Of a DNA stretch of 38,120 nucleotides, positions 1 through 8,459 are shown one piece after another. How positions within the stretch are numbered: the first letter of the stretch is position 1; each line of letters starts with the position of its first letter. Below the pieces are notes generated by a model. The model ran no database searches and was not told the origin of the DNA. It worked only from the letters and a program-made list of their open reading frames with translations. The position numbers were made by a program, and so were the translations under genes. Source of the stretch: Rhodovarius crocodyli (GTDB lineage: Bacteria; Pseudomonadota; Alphaproteobacteria; Acetobacterales; Acetobacteraceae); the NCBI GenBank assembly GCA_945901085.1, contig CAMDJV010000034.1:1-38120 (forward strand), in the 5' to 3' direction.

Positions 1-429
<429 letters not shown>

Positions 430-443
430 TAGCAGCCTGCGCA

Positions 444-487
444 GCCCCGGGCCCTCGCCCGGGGCAAAAAGGGCGGCTTCGGCCGCC
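444..487 (+). promoter_or_regulatory. Tandem hairpins between atpD and atpC
   Basis: Two perfect inverted repeats sit back to back. GCCCCGGGC (444-452) pairs with GCCCGGGGC (457-465) around a 4-nt loop. GGCGGC (472-477) pairs with GCCGCC (482-487) around a TTCG loop closed by C-G, an unusually stable tetraloop. A run of A, not T, follows the first, so neither looks like an intrinsic terminator on the plus strand. They lie in an operon whose subunits are needed in a beta:epsilon ratio of 3:1, so a role in mRNA stability or in damping atpC expression is plausible inference. The atpC ribosome site (GGGGG near 505) lies downstream and is free. Confidence 0.5.
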
Positions 488-513
488 ACTGATTTCTCAC
501 TTGGGGGCGTGAC

Positions 514-924
514 ATGGCCACTTTCCAACTCGAACTCGTCTCGCCGGAGAAGCTGCTGCTCTCCCGCCAGGTCGATATGGTCATCATCCCCGCCGCCGAG
601 GGTGAGATGGGCGTGCTGCCCGGCCATGCGCCGATGATCGTGGCGCTGCGCGGTGGCGCTATTCGCGTCACTGAAAACGGCCAGGTGACCGAGAGCCTTT
701 TCGTCGCCGGCGGCTTCGCCGAGGTAACCCCTGAGCGGGTGACGGTGCTGGCCGATGAGGCAACACCGCTCTCCGAGATCAGCCGCGCCAATGCCGAAGC
801 CCGCGTGGCCGAGGCTGAGGCCGAATACAACGCCGCCGCCATGGCAAGCCCGGAGAAGCGCGACGCCGCGATGGCGCGCCTGCTCTCCATGCGCAGCATG
901 GCCACACTTGCCCAGGCATCGTAG
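514..924 (+). CDS. atpC: F1F0 ATP synthase subunit epsilon
   Basis: A 136-residue protein beginning MATFQLELVSPEKLL, the usual epsilon N-terminus. The N-terminal beta-sandwich contains EGEMGVLPGHAPMIVALRGG, the family hallmark, at about residues 29-48. The C-terminal part is an Ala/Glu-rich helical hairpin (about residues 88-130). Epsilon is part of the central stalk, couples F1 to the c-ring and can inhibit ATP hydrolysis. A G-rich ribosome site lies about 6 nt before the ATG. It follows atpD after an 84-nt gap holding two hairpins. Length and motif both fit the family; no oddities. Confidence 0.97.
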   Translation: MATFQLELVSPEKLLLSRQVDMVIIPAAEGEMGVLPGHAPMIVALRGGAIRVTENGQVTESLFVAGGFAEVTPERVTVLADEATPLSEISRANAEARVAEAEAEYNAAAMASPEKRDAAMARLLSMRSMATLAQAS

Positions 925-968
925 GCGTCCGGCTTGAAACCAGGGCTTGGCGAGCGAACATCGCGTTC

Positions 969-1796
969 ATGAAGCATTGGACCCTGGACGATATTGATTG
1001 GCACCGGTTTGATCCGGCATTGGTCGATCCTGAGATCGTGGCGCTGGTCAAATCAGCGGCCATGGTCGAGCGCAATGGTGATGATTACGCGCTCTACCTC
1101 AAAGGCGTCTTCGCTGACGATCCGGATTTCCGCGCTGCGGCGGATCTTTGGGCGGTTGAGGAAGTCCAGCATGGGGATGCGCTGGGGCGCTGGGCCAGCC
1201 TAGCCGATCCTAGCTTTGATTATTCCGGCTGCTTCCTCCGCTATCGCGCCGGCTACAAGATCGATGTTCGGGCCGATGCCTCGCGCCGCGGCTCACGTTC
1301 GGGCGAACTCGTGGCGCGTTGCATCGTAGAGACCGGCACTTCCAGCTATTACACCGCCCTGGCCGATGCCTCGGCCGAGCCCGTGCTGGTCCAGGTCTGC
1401 CGCCTGATCGCAGCCGATGAGTATCGGCATTTCAAGCTGTTCTATGATCATCTGCGGCGCTATCTGGCGCGCGAGAACCTCTCGCGGCTGGGGCGTTTCC
1501 AGGTGGCGCTCAGCCGCGCCACCGAAAGCGAGGATGACGAACTCGCCTTTGCCTATCACGTCTCCAATGAGCCTGAGGGTGCCAGCTACGACCATCAGCG
1601 CTGCATCGCCGGTTATATGGGCCGGGCCATGGGTTTTTATCGCCAGCCTCATCTCGACCGTGCCATGGGCATGATGTTCAAGGCGGTGGGGCTGCCGCCC
1701 CGGGGGATGCTCTCCTCCTGGGCCGGGCGGGCCGCCTTCCGCCTCGTGCAATGGCGCCATGGCCGCTACCAAAGGGTGCTGGCCAAACCGGCTTGA
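969..1796 (+). CDS. Ferritin-like di-iron family protein, function unassigned
   Basis: A 275-residue soluble protein. Two carboxylate/histidine motifs typical of ferritin-like four-helix di-iron proteins are visible: EEVQH (about residues 64-68) and DEYRH later in the chain, each preceded by a helix with its own glutamate (E34 in AAMVERNGDDY; E in VETGTSSYYTAL). This E...ExxH...E...ExxH layout is shared by acyl-ACP desaturases, rubrerythrins and uncharacterised ferritin-like proteins, so di-iron binding is likely but the substrate cannot be named. It starts 44 nt after atpC and may be co-transcribed with it, but no function is implied by that. No signal peptide or membrane segment. The ATG at 969 was taken as the first start in frame after the atpC stop. 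Confidence 0.75.
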   Translation: MKHWTLDDIDWHRFDPALVDPEIVALVKSAAMVERNGDDYALYLKGVFADDPDFRAAADLWAVEEVQHGDALGRWASLADPSFDYSGCFLRYRAGYKIDVRADASRRGSRSGELVARCIVETGTSSYYTALADASAEPVLVQVCRLIAADEYRHFKLFYDHLRRYLARENLSRLGRFQVALSRATESEDDELAFAYHVSNEPEGASYDHQRCIAGYMGRAMGFYRQPHLDRAMGMMFKAVGLPPRGMLSSWAGRAAFRLVQWRHGRYQRVLAKPA

Positions 1797-1874
1797 GCCC
1801 GGCGTGGCGCAGCCTGCGCCTTGCCATCAGTAGCCAGCCCCGCTTCAATCCGTAGCATGTCACAGGAACCTCGC

Positions 1875-2840
1875 ATGCGCCTCTCCCGCCGAACCACCTT
1901 GGCCCTTCCTGCCAGTCTCGTCGCCACTGCGGCGGGGGCGCAGGGCTTCCCCGACAGGCCGCTGCGCTGGATTGTGGGCTATCCCCCCGGTGGCGCCTCG
2001 GATGCCTTTGCACGGCTGATCGCGGGGCTCATGGCGCCCCGGCTGGGGCAGAATGTGGTGGTGGAGAACCGCCCCGGCGGCGGCGCCGTGCTGGCCAGCG
2101 AGACGGCGGCCCGCAGCCCGGCCGATGGCCTGACCTGGCTGCATGTCGATAACGGCATTCTGGTCTATAATCCCGCCCTCTATGCCCGCCTGCCGATTAA
2201 CCCGGACACTGATTTCACCGGCGTGGGCTTCATTGGTCGCTTCCCGCTCTATCTGGTGGTGCGCGCCGATAGCCCCTGGCAGGATTTCGCCGCCTACCGG
2301 GCCGCCGCGCGTAGCCTCGCGCCCAATTACGGCACGCCTGCCGTGGCCAGCCCGCACCATCTGGCGATGGAAATGGTCAAGCGCCGCACCGGCCTTGATG
2401 CCCAGCATGTGCCCTTCCGTGGTGGCCCCGCCGCCATGCAGGAATTGCTGGCCGGCAATATCGAGAGCGTGGTGATCGATACCGCCACCGGCCTGCCCTT
2501 CATCGCCGATGGAAGGGTGCGGGCACTCTGCGTGCTGAGCGAGACGCGCTCCGAGAAGGCACCCGCCGTGCCCACGCTGCGCGAATTGGGCTTTGCCGAG
2601 GCCGTGGCCTATGGCTGGCAGGGCATGAGCGTGCCGGCCGCAACACCTGCGACAATCATCAACCGGCTGAGCGCCGAGATGATCGCCGCCATCCAGTCGC
2701 CGGAGATTTCAGGCCGGATGAGCACGCTAGGCATCGAATACCGGCCCTGGTCACCGGCCGAATTCAACGCTTTCGTGGCCGCCGAGAATGCGGTGTGGCG
2801 GCCGCTGATTCGGGAATTGGGTATTCGAATCGACGGCTGA
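1875..2840 (+). CDS. Bug-family (TctC-like) tripartite tricarboxylate transporter receptor
   Basis: About 321 residues. The start at 1875 is preferred over ATGs at 1821 and 1857 because AGGAA lies about 7 nt upstream and the protein then opens with a clean signal sequence, MRLSRRTTLALPASLVATAA, cleaved near AGAQG. The mature chain begins FPDRPLRWIVGYPPGGASD, the classic Bug opening, and later has VVVENRPGGG, YGTPAVASPHHLAMEMVK and VPFRGGPAAMQELLAG, the carboxylate-binding loops of the fold. Such receptors bind organic acids, amides or other small carboxylates in the periplasm and hand them to a TctAB membrane pair. No tctA or tctB is nearby, so this is one of the orphan receptors common in Acetobacteraceae; its ligand cannot be read from sequence. 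Confidence 0.9.
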   Translation: MRLSRRTTLALPASLVATAAGAQGFPDRPLRWIVGYPPGGASDAFARLIAGLMAPRLGQNVVVENRPGGGAVLASETAARSPADGLTWLHVDNGILVYNPALYARLPINPDTDFTGVGFIGRFPLYLVVRADSPWQDFAAYRAAARSLAPNYGTPAVASPHHLAMEMVKRRTGLDAQHVPFRGGPAAMQELLAGNIESVVIDTATGLPFIADGRVRALCVLSETRSEKAPAVPTLRELGFAEAVAYGWQGMSVPAATPATIINRLSAEMIAAIQSPEISGRMSTLGIEYRPWSPAEFNAFVAAENAVWRPLIRELGIRIDG

Positions 2841-2860
2841 GGGCCTGGGCCTGGGGCATC

Positions 2861-2890
2861 ATCCGTTCAAACGGCATCGTTTGAACGGAT
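2861..2890. terminator. Perfect 13-bp inverted repeat between convergent genes
   Basis: ATCCGTTCAAACG (2861-2873) and CGTTTGAACGGAT (2878-2890) are exact reverse complements around the loop GCAT. The element lies 20 nt after the stop of the Bug receptor gene and 47 nt after the stop (read from the other strand) of the quinone oxidoreductase gene, the place for a bidirectional terminator. There is no T-run on either strand, so it is not a canonical intrinsic terminator. A palindromic repeat family or a protein-binding site are alternatives. Confidence 0.45.
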
Positions 2891-2937
2891 AAAGATGTTG
2901 ACCAAACACAAGCTTGGAGCCGCGAAGGCAACAGGCT

Positions 2938-3915
2938 CTAAATTTCCAACACCACATTGCCCATGGCGCTGCCCTGCTCCACCGCCTGATGCGCGGCGAC
3001 GATATCGGCGAGTGTCATCCGCGCCGCCACCGCGTGCTGCAAAAGCCCCGCCCTCGCCCAGGCATTGAGCGCGCCCACCGCCCGGGCCCGGTCGGAATCG
3101 GTCAGTTCATAGACAATGAAAAACCGATAGCCGATGCCCGAGACGATATTGGGGAAGAAGGAGAGCGAGGCCTCTGGCCGGTTCGAGCCATACACCGCGA
3201 CAAAACCACCCGGCGCCAGCAGGCCAGGCAGGGTCGCGGCATTGCCAGCAAGATCCAACTCGATCACCCGCTCCACCCCGCGCCCGCCGGTCAGCGCCTG
3301 CACCCGGGCCACCACATCCTCCGCGCGGTAATTGATCGTGGCATCCGCCCCCGCGGCCATGGCATGGGCGGCTTTCTCCGGCCCGCTCACGGTGGCCAGC
3401 ACCTGCCTCGCCCCCAGCAGCCGGGCGAATTGGATGGCGTAATGCCCCACCGCCCCAGCACCGCCCTGCACCAGCACCGCCTGGCCTGCCACGCCGCCAT
3501 CGGTCAGCACCGCATGCAGCGCCGTCAACGCCGGTATGCCAAAGCAGGCGCCGGCGGCGAAATCGGTATTGTCCGGCAATTCCACCGCCTGCGCGGCGGG
3601 GGCGCAAAAATACTCGGACGCGGTGCCGAAGGCGCGTTTCCATTGGCCGTTCCACAGCCAGACGCGCTGCCCCACCCGGGCGGCCGGAACACCCTCGCCA
3701 ACCGCCGCAATCACCCCAGCACCATCGCTATGGGGGATAATGCGGGCAAAGGCGGGGGCGCGGCCCAGGCGGGATTTCACATCCGAAGGGTTCACCCCAC
3801 TCGCCATCACGCGCACCAGCACCTCGCCGGGCCCGGGGCTGGGCGTGGGCATCTCGCCCAGTGCCAGCACTTCGGCCGCAGGGCCGTTCTTCTCCCACCA
3901 GGCGGCGCGCATCAT
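2938..3915 (-). CDS. Zinc-independent quinone oxidoreductase (MDR superfamily)
   Basis: A 325-residue medium-chain dehydrogenase/reductase of the zeta-crystallin/QOR branch. The start at 3915 (MMRAAWWEKNG) matches the usual family N-terminus; the open frame continues upstream to 4044 but that extension has no family character. The GroES-like N-domain contains PGPGEVLVRVMASGVNPSDVK; the Rossmann NAD(P)H motif is VLVQGGAGAVGHYAIQFA (GGAGAVG at 151-157). The structural and catalytic zinc ligands of alcohol dehydrogenases are absent, as in NADPH:quinone reductases, which reduce quinones or enones in the cytoplasm. It stands alone, convergent with the Bug receptor gene, with about 210 nt of gene-free DNA before the divergent protease gene. 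Substrate is unknown. Confidence 0.85.
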   Translation of the reverse strand: MMRAAWWEKNGPAAEVLALGEMPTPSPGPGEVLVRVMASGVNPSDVKSRLGRAPAFARIIPHSDGAGVIAAVGEGVPAARVGQRVWLWNGQWKRAFGTASEYFCAPAAQAVELPDNTDFAAGACFGIPALTALHAVLTDGGVAGQAVLVQGGAGAVGHYAIQFARLLGARQVLATVSGPEKAAHAMAAGADATINYRAEDVVARVQALTGGRGVERVIELDLAGNAATLPGLLAPGGFVAVYGSNRPEASLSFFPNIVSGIGYRFFIVYELTDSDRARAVGALNAWARAGLLQHAVAARMTLADIVAAHQAVEQGSAMGNVVLEI

Positions 3916-4129
3916 GCCATTGTGACCGGCAGGGCGGTGTTCGGGCGGTGTGGCATGGGGCTTAACTCTCCTGGCTGAGGCGCTGAAGGCGGGCGGCAAA
4001 CATGCACCCACGCCCTGCCGCTGCAAAGCTGGGCTGGACTTCAACCTGTAACCCCGCTGAATTGCTCAGCGCCGAGGAAATCTCGCCGGCGGCATTCCCA
4101 AGCGGGCTGCCAAGCCCCATCTGCCAGGA

Positions 4130-5497
4130 ATGCCGATTCTGACCCGACGCACCACCATCGCCGCCGCCCTTGCCATGCCAGCCGCAGGCAGCCTGCCTGC
4201 CGCCGCCCAGGCCACGCCCCCTGCCGTAACAGAGCGCCCGCTCTTCGGCGCCAAGAGCTGGGTTCTGGGCAATGGGCTGAAAGTGGTGCTGGCGGAAAAC
4301 CACCGCGCGCCAGTTGTCGCCCATTATGTCTTTTATGGCGCGGGCTCGGGTGAGGACCCTGCCGGCCTCTCCGGCATTGCCCATTTCATGGAACACATGA
4401 TGTTCAAGGGCTCGGGCAATGTGCCCTCGGGCGATTTTTCTCGCCTCGTGGCGCGCGAGGGCGGGCAGGACAATGCCTTCACCTCACGCGATGCCACGGC
4501 CTATTTCCAGCATGTTGAAAGCTCCCGCCTCGCCCTGATGATGCGCATGGAGGCTGACCGCATGGCCGGCCCCGCCTTCAATCCCGATGAATTCGAGGCC
4601 GAGCGCAATGTGGTGCTGGAGGAGCGGCGGCAGGTGATTGAAAGCCAGCCGCGCTCGCTGTTTCAGGAGAGTTTCGATGCCGCGATGTGGGGCCGCCAGC
4701 ATTGGCGCGGCCGCCCCATCATTGGCTGGCCGGAGGAAATCCGCGCCATTTCCCGCCAGGACATGCTGGATTTCTTCGCCGCCCGCTATTCGCCCAGCAA
4801 TGCCACGCTGATCCTGGCTGGTGACGTGACCGAGGCTCGCGCGCGCGAATTGGCCGAGGCCACCTATGGCCTGGTGCCCACCCGCCCCTTCACCCCCCGT
4901 GCGCGCAACGCCACCCCCGCCACCGCGGTGGAAGAGCGGCTTGAGCGGCGCGAGGCCGCAACGCGTGAGGCCGTGCTGGTGCGCGCCATCGCCGCCCCCT
5001 CGATGACCTGGGGCGAGACCCACCACGCCCATCCGCTGGAGATTCTGGCCCATATCCTGGGCGGTGGCACCGGCTCGCGGCTGCATCGGGCGCTGGTGGA
5101 GAGCGGCCTCGCGGTCAATGCCAGCGCCGGCTATGATGGCGAGACGGCGGGGGCGGCGAATTTCACCATCTATTCCACCCTGCGCGCGCCCACGACGCGG
5201 GAGGCGCTGGAGGGCGCGGTGATGGCCGAGATCAAAAAACTCCTCGATGATGGCGTGAGCGAGGCCGAAACCGCCCGAGCCATCCGCCAGCAAACCGCCG
5301 GCGCGCTTCTGGCGCTGGACGGCATTGGCGCCGCACCGCGCATGCTCGGCGGCACCCTCTCCCTCGGCCTGCCGATTGAGGAGGCGGAATATTGGCCGGC
5401 GAGGCTCAGGGCGGTCACCCAAGCCCAGGTGAATGCGGCGGCACGCGCGGTGCTGGCCAATCCCCTCGCCACCACCGGCTGGCTGCTGCCGGCATGA
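4130..5497 (+). CDS. M16-family zinc metalloprotease, catalytic subunit
   Basis: A 455-residue secreted protein. The N-terminus MPILTRRTTIAAALAMPAAG ending near AAAQA looks like a signal peptide with a twin-arginine pair. The inverted zinc motif HFMEH is at 85-89 and the third ligand is probably in EAERNVVLEE (about 159-168), so this is the active half of an M16B (processing-peptidase-like) pair. A second M16 domain lies at about 215-400 (SPSNATLILAGDV onward). These enzymes degrade peptides in the periplasm. AGGA abuts the ATG, closer than ideal, but no better start was seen. The next gene, its inactive partner, overlaps by ATGA, so the two are translationally coupled. Confidence 0.92.
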   Translation: MPILTRRTTIAAALAMPAAGSLPAAAQATPPAVTERPLFGAKSWVLGNGLKVVLAENHRAPVVAHYVFYGAGSGEDPAGLSGIAHFMEHMMFKGSGNVPSGDFSRLVAREGGQDNAFTSRDATAYFQHVESSRLALMMRMEADRMAGPAFNPDEFEAERNVVLEERRQVIESQPRSLFQESFDAAMWGRQHWRGRPIIGWPEEIRAISRQDMLDFFAARYSPSNATLILAGDVTEARARELAEATYGLVPTRPFTPRARNATPATAVEERLERREAATREAVLVRAIAAPSMTWGETHHAHPLEILAHILGGGTGSRLHRALVESGLAVNASAGYDGETAGAANFTIYSTLRAPTTREALEGAVMAEIKKLLDDGVSEAETARAIRQQTAGALLALDGIGAAPRMLGGTLSLGLPIEEAEYWPARLRAVTQAQVNAAARAVLANPLATTGWLLPA

Positions 5498-6774
5498 TCC
5501 CCAACGCAACCTCGCTGGCCGATCTGCCGCCGCGCGCCCCCTTCGCCCTGCCCATCACCATCATCGAGGAGGGGGGCATCACCGCCTGGCTGGTGGAGGA
5601 CCATTCCGTCCCCGTCGTCTCGCTGAACTGGTCCTGGCGCGGGGGTTCCGCCTTCGACCCCATCGGCCATGAGGGCATGATGGCGCTGGCCGCCGCCATG
5701 CTGAGCGAGGGTGCCGGTGACCTCAACAATCTGGCCTTCGCCGATGCCGCGCGCGATGCCGGGGTCTCGATCAATTTCAGCGTGGGCCGCGATAGCACAT
5801 CGGGCAGCCTGCGCGCGCTGAGCGATGCCCTGCCCGAGGCCATTCGCCTCGCCCGGCTGGCCATGACCGAGCCGCGGCTTGATGCGCGTGATCTCGACCG
5901 GGTGCGGGCGCGCGCCATCGTCGGCGCCCGGCAGGCCATCGAAACCCCGCGCGGCATGGCCAGCCGCGCCTTCTGGGCCGCAGGCTTTCCCGGCCACCCC
6001 GCCGGGCGCAGTTCCAGCCCCGAAAGCTTCGCCGCCATCCCCGCAGCCGGCCTGACTGCGGCTATTGCCCGGCAATTCCGCGGCGAGGGCCTGCTGATCG
6101 CCGCCGCCGGTGCCATCACCGCGGCAGAACTGCGGGCGGCGATCAACGCCCTCTTCGGTGGCCTGCCGCGCGGTGCCCCGCCTTCCCTGCCCGAATTGCC
6201 GGCGCTGGCGCAATTCGGCCGCCAGGTGGTGGAAAAACCGGCCCCCCAATCGGCGGTGCAATTCGGCCAGAATGCCCCCCTACCCCATGATCCGCGCTGG
6301 GAGCCCACCCAGGTGGCGCTGCGCATCCTGGGCGGCGGCGGCTTCTCCTCGCGGCTGATGAAGCTGATCCGGGAGGAGCGCGGCCTGACCTATGGCATTG
6401 GCGCGGGCATGGATGTGCTCTTTGGCCGTGGCGTGATCGTGGGCCAGGCGAGCACTGATAATCGCAACGCGGCCGATATGCTGGCCCTGCTGGAGCGAAG
6501 CTGGCGGGCCATGGCCAATGATGGGCCAACACAGGATGAACTGTCTGAGGCGGTGGATTTCCTCAACGGCTCCCTGCCGCTGCAATTCAGCGACAGCCGG
6601 CGCATCGCCGCCGGGCTTTTGAGCCTCATGCAGAACAACCGCACACCCGCCTGGCTGGCCGCCCGCCCCGCCCGGCTCTCCGCCCTGACGCGCGAGGATG
6701 TGGCCCGCGCCGCGCAGGGCTTTGGCGAAACACCGCTCTCGATCATAGTAGCCGGCCAGCCGATTGGCCTGTAG
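5494..6774 (+). CDS. M16-family protein, inactive partner subunit
   Basis: A 426-residue M16 homologue. The start at 5494 overlaps the stop of the upstream protease gene (ATGA); an open frame extends back to 5392 but lies inside that gene. It keeps the fold (VPVVSLNWSWRGGSAFDP, then GHEGMMALAAAMLSEGAG) but the HxxEH zinc motif is replaced, so it cannot bind catalytic zinc that way. It does keep GGGGFSSRLMKLIREERGLTYG-like elements (about 285-310), the glycine-rich loop of the non-catalytic subunit. By analogy with mitochondrial processing peptidase, alpha and beta halves form a clamshell. No N-terminal signal peptide is evident (MIPNATSLADLPPRAPF), which is odd beside a clearly secreted partner. 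Confidence 0.88.
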   Translation: MIPNATSLADLPPRAPFALPITIIEEGGITAWLVEDHSVPVVSLNWSWRGGSAFDPIGHEGMMALAAAMLSEGAGDLNNLAFADAARDAGVSINFSVGRDSTSGSLRALSDALPEAIRLARLAMTEPRLDARDLDRVRARAIVGARQAIETPRGMASRAFWAAGFPGHPAGRSSSPESFAAIPAAGLTAAIARQFRGEGLLIAAAGAITAAELRAAINALFGGLPRGAPPSLPELPALAQFGRQVVEKPAPQSAVQFGQNAPLPHDPRWEPTQVALRILGGGGFSSRLMKLIREERGLTYGIGAGMDVLFGRGVIVGQASTDNRNAADMLALLERSWRAMANDGPTQDELSEAVDFLNGSLPLQFSDSRRIAAGLLSLMQNNRTPAWLAARPARLSALTREDVARAAQGFGETPLSIIVAGQPIGL

Positions 6775-6783
6775 AAGCCTGCC

Positions 6784-8442
6784 ATGGGTGACAATATGAG
6801 CGATGCATGGGCGGCGGTGATGGCCGCGGGACGAATGCCCCGCGCCGACGGCACTGCGCCGGACACTATCCGAGCCCTCTTCGCCGCCGATCCGCAGCGG
6901 TTTGAGCGCATGTCATTCCGCGCCGACAATATGCTGCTCGATATCAGCAAGACCGCAATTGACGCCCGCGCGATGGCCGCCTTGCTGGAATTGGCGCGCG
7001 CGGCCGGCGTTGAGGAACGGCGCGACGCCATGGCCAATGGCGAGCATGTGAACGTGACCGAGAACCGCCGCGCCCTGCATATGGCGCTGCGCGCGCCGGT
7101 GGGGGCCAGCCGCGCCTCGGGCGGGGCCGCGGTGGCGGCCGAGGTGCATTCCACCCTGGGGCGCATGCATGCCTTCACCCAGGCGGTGCATGGCGGCGCA
7201 CTGCGCGGCGCCACCGGCAATCGCTTCACCCATATCCTGAATATCGGCATTGGCGGCAGTGATCTGGGCCCGGTGATGGCGGTGCGCGCGCTGATCAACC
7301 CGGCCTCGCCGATGCAGGCCCTGCATCTGGGCAATGTCGATGGCCATGGCTGGCGCGCCCTACTCGCCACGCTCGACCCAACCCGCACCCTGGTGCTCGT
7401 GGCCAGCAAGACCTTCACCACCCAGGAGACCATGGCCAATGCCGTTCTGGTGAAGGGCTGGCTGGCACAGACGCTGGGCGAGGACAAGGCGGCCTCGCAT
7501 ATGGCCGCGCTATCGACCAATATTCAGGCCTGCGCCGATTTCGGCATTCCCTCCGAACGGGTCTTTCCCTTTGGCGATTATGTGGGCGGGCGCTTCTCCA
7601 TGTGGTCGGCCATTGGCCTCTCCCTGGCCCTGGCCCTGGGCTGGGACAGTTTCGAGCGGATGCTCGAAGGTGCGAGGGCGATGGACCTGCATTTCCTGCG
7701 CACGCCCTTGGCCGAGAACCTGCCGGTCCTGCTGGCACTCACCGAAATCTGGCATGTCAATGCGCTGGGCCTGAGCCATCGCGCCGTGCTGCCTTATGAT
7801 GAGCGCCTGCGCCGGCTGCCGGCGCATTTGCAGCAGTTGGAAATGGAAAGCCTGGGCAAGCGCGTGACGCTGCGCGGTGAGCCGGTGCCACAGGCCACAG
7901 GCCCGGTGGTGTTTGGCGAGCCCGGCTCCTCAGCCCAGCACAGCTTCATGCAGATGGTGCATCAAAGCCCGCAGCCGGTGCCGGTGGATTTCATCCTCAT
8001 CGCCCGGCCCGACCATCCCTGGACGCAAAACCATCGCATCCTGCTCGCCCATGGCCTGGCCCAGGCCGAGGGGCTGCTGGCGGGCAAGAATGCCGATGCC
8101 GTGCGGGCCGAAATGCGGGCCGCCGGCAGCGATGAGGCGGCGATCGAAAAGCTGGTCGAACACCGCGTCTTCCCCGGTGACAGGCCCAGCACCACCATCG
8201 TGCTGCCCCGGCTGGAATCCTTCACCTTCGGCCAACTTATCGCGCTGTATGAGCACAAGGTCGCGGTGCTCGGCGCGCTATGGGACATCAACCCCTTCGA
8301 CCAATGGGGCGTGGAGCTTGGCAAGCAATTGGCCAATCCGCTGCTGGCCCAATTGGAGGAGCGGGTGGTCAAGCCCGGCCAGCATGATGGCAGCACGACC
8401 GGGCTGCTGCGCGAAATCCTCAAACTCCGCGCGGATGGCTGA
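6784..8442 (+). CDS. pgi: Glucose-6-phosphate isomerase
   Basis: A 552-residue cytoplasmic enzyme interconverting glucose-6-phosphate and fructose-6-phosphate. Family signatures are intact: NIGIGGSDLGPVMAVRAL, VLVASKTFTTQETMAN, GGRFSMWSAIGLSLAL, and GEPGSSAQHSFMQMVHQ, which carries the active-site glutamate and histidine region. The last conserved element, NPFDQWGVELGKQLA, holds the catalytic lysine. It begins 9 nt after the M16 pair. An ATG at 6796 (MSDAWAAVM) is an equally possible start; I kept 6784 as the first. It ends 5 nt from the convergent amidohydrolase gene, the two stops lying within one hairpin. Confidence 0.96.
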   Translation: MGDNMSDAWAAVMAAGRMPRADGTAPDTIRALFAADPQRFERMSFRADNMLLDISKTAIDARAMAALLELARAAGVEERRDAMANGEHVNVTENRRALHMALRAPVGASRASGGAAVAAEVHSTLGRMHAFTQAVHGGALRGATGNRFTHILNIGIGGSDLGPVMAVRALINPASPMQALHLGNVDGHGWRALLATLDPTRTLVLVASKTFTTQETMANAVLVKGWLAQTLGEDKAASHMAALSTNIQACADFGIPSERVFPFGDYVGGRFSMWSAIGLSLALALGWDSFERMLEGARAMDLHFLRTPLAENLPVLLALTEIWHVNALGLSHRAVLPYDERLRRLPAHLQQLEMESLGKRVTLRGEPVPQATGPVVFGEPGSSAQHSFMQMVHQSPQPVPVDFILIARPDHPWTQNHRILLAHGLAQAEGLLAGKNADAVRAEMRAAGSDEAAIEKLVEHRVFPGDRPSTTIVLPRLESFTFGQLIALYEHKVAVLGALWDINPFDQWGVELGKQLANPLLAQLEERVVKPGQHDGSTTGLLREILKLRADG

Positions 8443-8459
8443 GGCGTTCAGCCCCGCGC
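8429..8459. terminator. Hairpin spanning the stops of two convergent genes
   Basis: GCGCGG, a 2-nt bulge and GGCTGA (8429-8442) pair with TCAGCC and CCGCGC (8448-8459) around a 5-nt loop. The pgi stop TGA is the end of the left arm and the amidohydrolase stop is the start of the right arm, so both transcripts would carry the same stem. There is no U-tract on either side. Use as a bidirectional terminator or 3'-end stabiliser is inference from position and stem strength. Confidence 0.4.

Noticed and set aside
3916-4129. Possible small gene between the oxidoreductase and the protease
   Set aside because: Open frames exist on both strands but none has a ribosome site, signal or family similarity; treated as a divergent promoter region.
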